From Actinoplanes sp. L3-i22 (GTDB taxonomy: Bacteria; Actinomycetota; Actinomycetes; Mycobacteriales; Micromonosporaceae): a stretch of 64,000 nt of DNA. Both the position numbers and the translations under genes were made by a program. The notes under the pieces were generated by a model. That model was not told the origin of the DNA and did no database searches. It saw only the letters and a list, made by a program, of their open reading frames with translations. Below, piece by piece: positions 63,108-64,000 of the stretch; the stretch's first letter is position 1; the number at the start of each line of letters is the position of its first letter. The DNA lies in NCBI RefSeq assembly GCF_019704555.1, contig NZ_AP024745.1:9556501-9620500 (forward strand). The letters are read 5' to 3'.

Positions 63108-63931
63108 GCCGGACGACGGCCGAGCTCGTCGAGGCGCCGCAGCCACGGCGTGTCGTGGATGACCTTGGTGAAGCTGACCTTCTCGCTGGCCGCGGTCAAC
63201 GCCCCGAGGGCGGCGAGCGCGACCAGCCGGCCGGCCGGCCCGCGCCGCGCGGTGAACGCGACGCCGAGCAGCGCGCCGAGCGCGTTCGCCCCGGAGTCGC
63301 CGAGCATGATCTCTTCGTTCAGGTCGGCCGGGAGCAGCGCGGCGCTCGCCCCGAGCGTGCCGGCGGTCATCGCGGCGCCACGGCCGACCGCGAGCGGCGC
63401 GCCGAGCACCAGCCCGGCCTTGATCGCCCGGCCGGGGCGCAGGTCGAGCAGGTTGAGCAGGTTCGCGGTGCCGGCGATGACGCCCGCGCCGAGCAGCACG
63501 TCGACCCCGCGCCCGAACCGGCTGCCGCGCCGGCTGCCGATCAGCGCCGAGGCCACCAGGCCGGCCGCGCCCACCCCGCCGATCTTGACGAGGCCGCTGG
63601 TCACCCGGCCCTCGCGGAGCGCGCCGAGATGGCCGGCGAAGCCCTTCGCGGTCTTCTGCTCCGGGCGGTTGCCGACGATGTCGTCGTAGAGGCCGACCGC
63701 GCCGCTGACCGCGCCGGCGGTCACCGCGGCGGCGGCGAGCCGGGCGCTCGGCGCTCCGACGGCCGCGCCGAGCGTGGCGCCGGCCGCCAGGGCCGGGCCG
63801 CCGGCGAGCGTGACCGTCCGCCCGTGAAAGTTGGTCCGGCGCAGGCCGCCCGCCTTCGGATCACGGCTCACCCAGCCGAGCACGGCACGCGCGACCAGGG
63901 CACCGGTCCCGAGCGAACGGAAGAAGGCCAT
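63104..63931 (-). CDS. WecA/MraY-like polyprenyl-phosphate sugar-1-phosphate transferase
   Basis: 275 residues, shorter than usual MraY/WecA. Membrane segments with family motifs: VGLYDDIVGN (Asp-Asp loop), NLLNLLDLRPGRA (Asn...Asp) and MLGDSGANALGALLG. Would load a sugar-phosphate onto a polyprenyl carrier, the first step of a lipid-linked glycan. It overlaps murJ (GTGA at 63104-63107), so initiator and flippase are made together; the GT4 enzyme follows. Confidence 0.82.
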   Translation of the reverse strand: MAFFRSLGTGALVARAVLGWVSRDPKAGGLRRTNFHGRTVTLAGGPALAAGATLGAAVGAPSARLAAAAVTAGAVSGAVGLYDDIVGNRPEQKTAKGFAGHLGALREGRVTSGLVKIGGVGAAGLVASALIGSRRGSRFGRGVDVLLGAGVIAGTANLLNLLDLRPGRAIKAGLVLGAPLAVGRGAAMTAGTLGASAALLPADLNEEIMLGDSGANALGALLGVAFTARRGPAGRLVALAALGALTAASEKVSFTKVIHDTPWLRRLDELGRRPA

Positions 63932-63948
63932 GGCAGCAGAGTCTGCCC

Positions 63949-64000
63949 TACGGCGCGGCCGACGGCACCAGCGAGGTGGCGCCGGCGGCGAGGCCGTACT
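63949..64000 (-). CDS. C-terminal end of a further gene (possibly MctB/SteB-like)
   Basis: The last 16 codons, YGLAAGATSLVPSAAP then TAG, run in from the right edge, 17 bp upstream of the transferase gene on the same strand. In related actinobacteria an MctB-like outer-membrane/copper protein gene lies here and ends in a similar YGxxxGATSLxP motif; this is from memory and the piece is very short. Confidence 0.4.

Overview
The window is very GC-rich, closely packed actinobacterial DNA. Gene content and order point to Micromonosporaceae, most likely Actinoplanes or a close relative. Evidence: a mycothiol-dependent isomerase-family gene, a DUF574-type methyltransferase, an AAC(2') family gene, many secreted polysaccharide-active proteins, many GTG starts and leaderless-type promoters. 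The core order pyrG, NUDIX, xerD, parA, scpA, scpB, pseudouridine synthase, cmk, der is, from memory, also the order in mycobacteria. The genus assignment is inference; no 16S gene is present.

Layout. (1) 1-8250 is an accessory island beside tRNA-Pro(GGG). It holds a transposase remnant, an operon of a Trypco1-like small protein, a trypsin-STAND-TPR protein and a GT87 mannosyltransferase, a WD40 scrap, a truncated SpvB/Tc-toxin B gene, an apparently intact insertion sequence and a truncated tyrosine integrase pointing at the tRNA. (2) 8255-10493: tRNA-Pro, der, cmk. (3) 10820-36103 is a lineage-variable stretch: an LRV repeat protein, AAC(2'), a GH18 lipoprotein next to a deacetylase-glycosyltransferase fusion, secreted repeat and lectin proteins, an MFS/LysR divergent pair, a lipase, a PrfH-RtcB ribosome-repair operon, a MatB-like acyl-CoA synthetase, a Tat-exported phosphatase, paired beta-domain/TPR genes, an APH(6)/Hur-like kinase, a frameshifted LRR gene and a stand-alone FtsX-ectodomain-like protein. 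(4) 36146-47064 holds blocks of the conserved cell-cycle neighbourhood (pseudouridine synthase-scpB-scpA; a protease-dead site-2-protease homologue with parA; xerD-ald), interrupted by zinc-ribbon and GlxA/DJ-1 genes. (5) 47191-55429: a barstar-domain protein, a methyltransferase, a GH5-CBM2 endoglucanase, an ArsR-like regulator with its operator, a TAP-like hydrolase and a VanZ-like protein. (6) 55426-64000, all on the minus strand: NUDIX, pyrG, then an envelope-glycan set (phosphatase-like membrane protein, GT4, MurJ, WecA/MraY-like transferase) and the tail of one more gene.

How genes work together: several minus-strand runs use 1-4 nt stop/start overlaps (ATGA, GTGA, TTGA-type and, for xerD, CTGA), which indicates translational coupling. 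Plus-strand single genes often show a TANNNT box 6-9 nt before the start codon, the signature of leaderless transcripts. The most interesting candidate system is the Trypco1/trypsin-STAND/GT87 operon in the island. PrfH-RtcB, the dead S2P next to ParA and the barstar-domain orphan are the next best leads.
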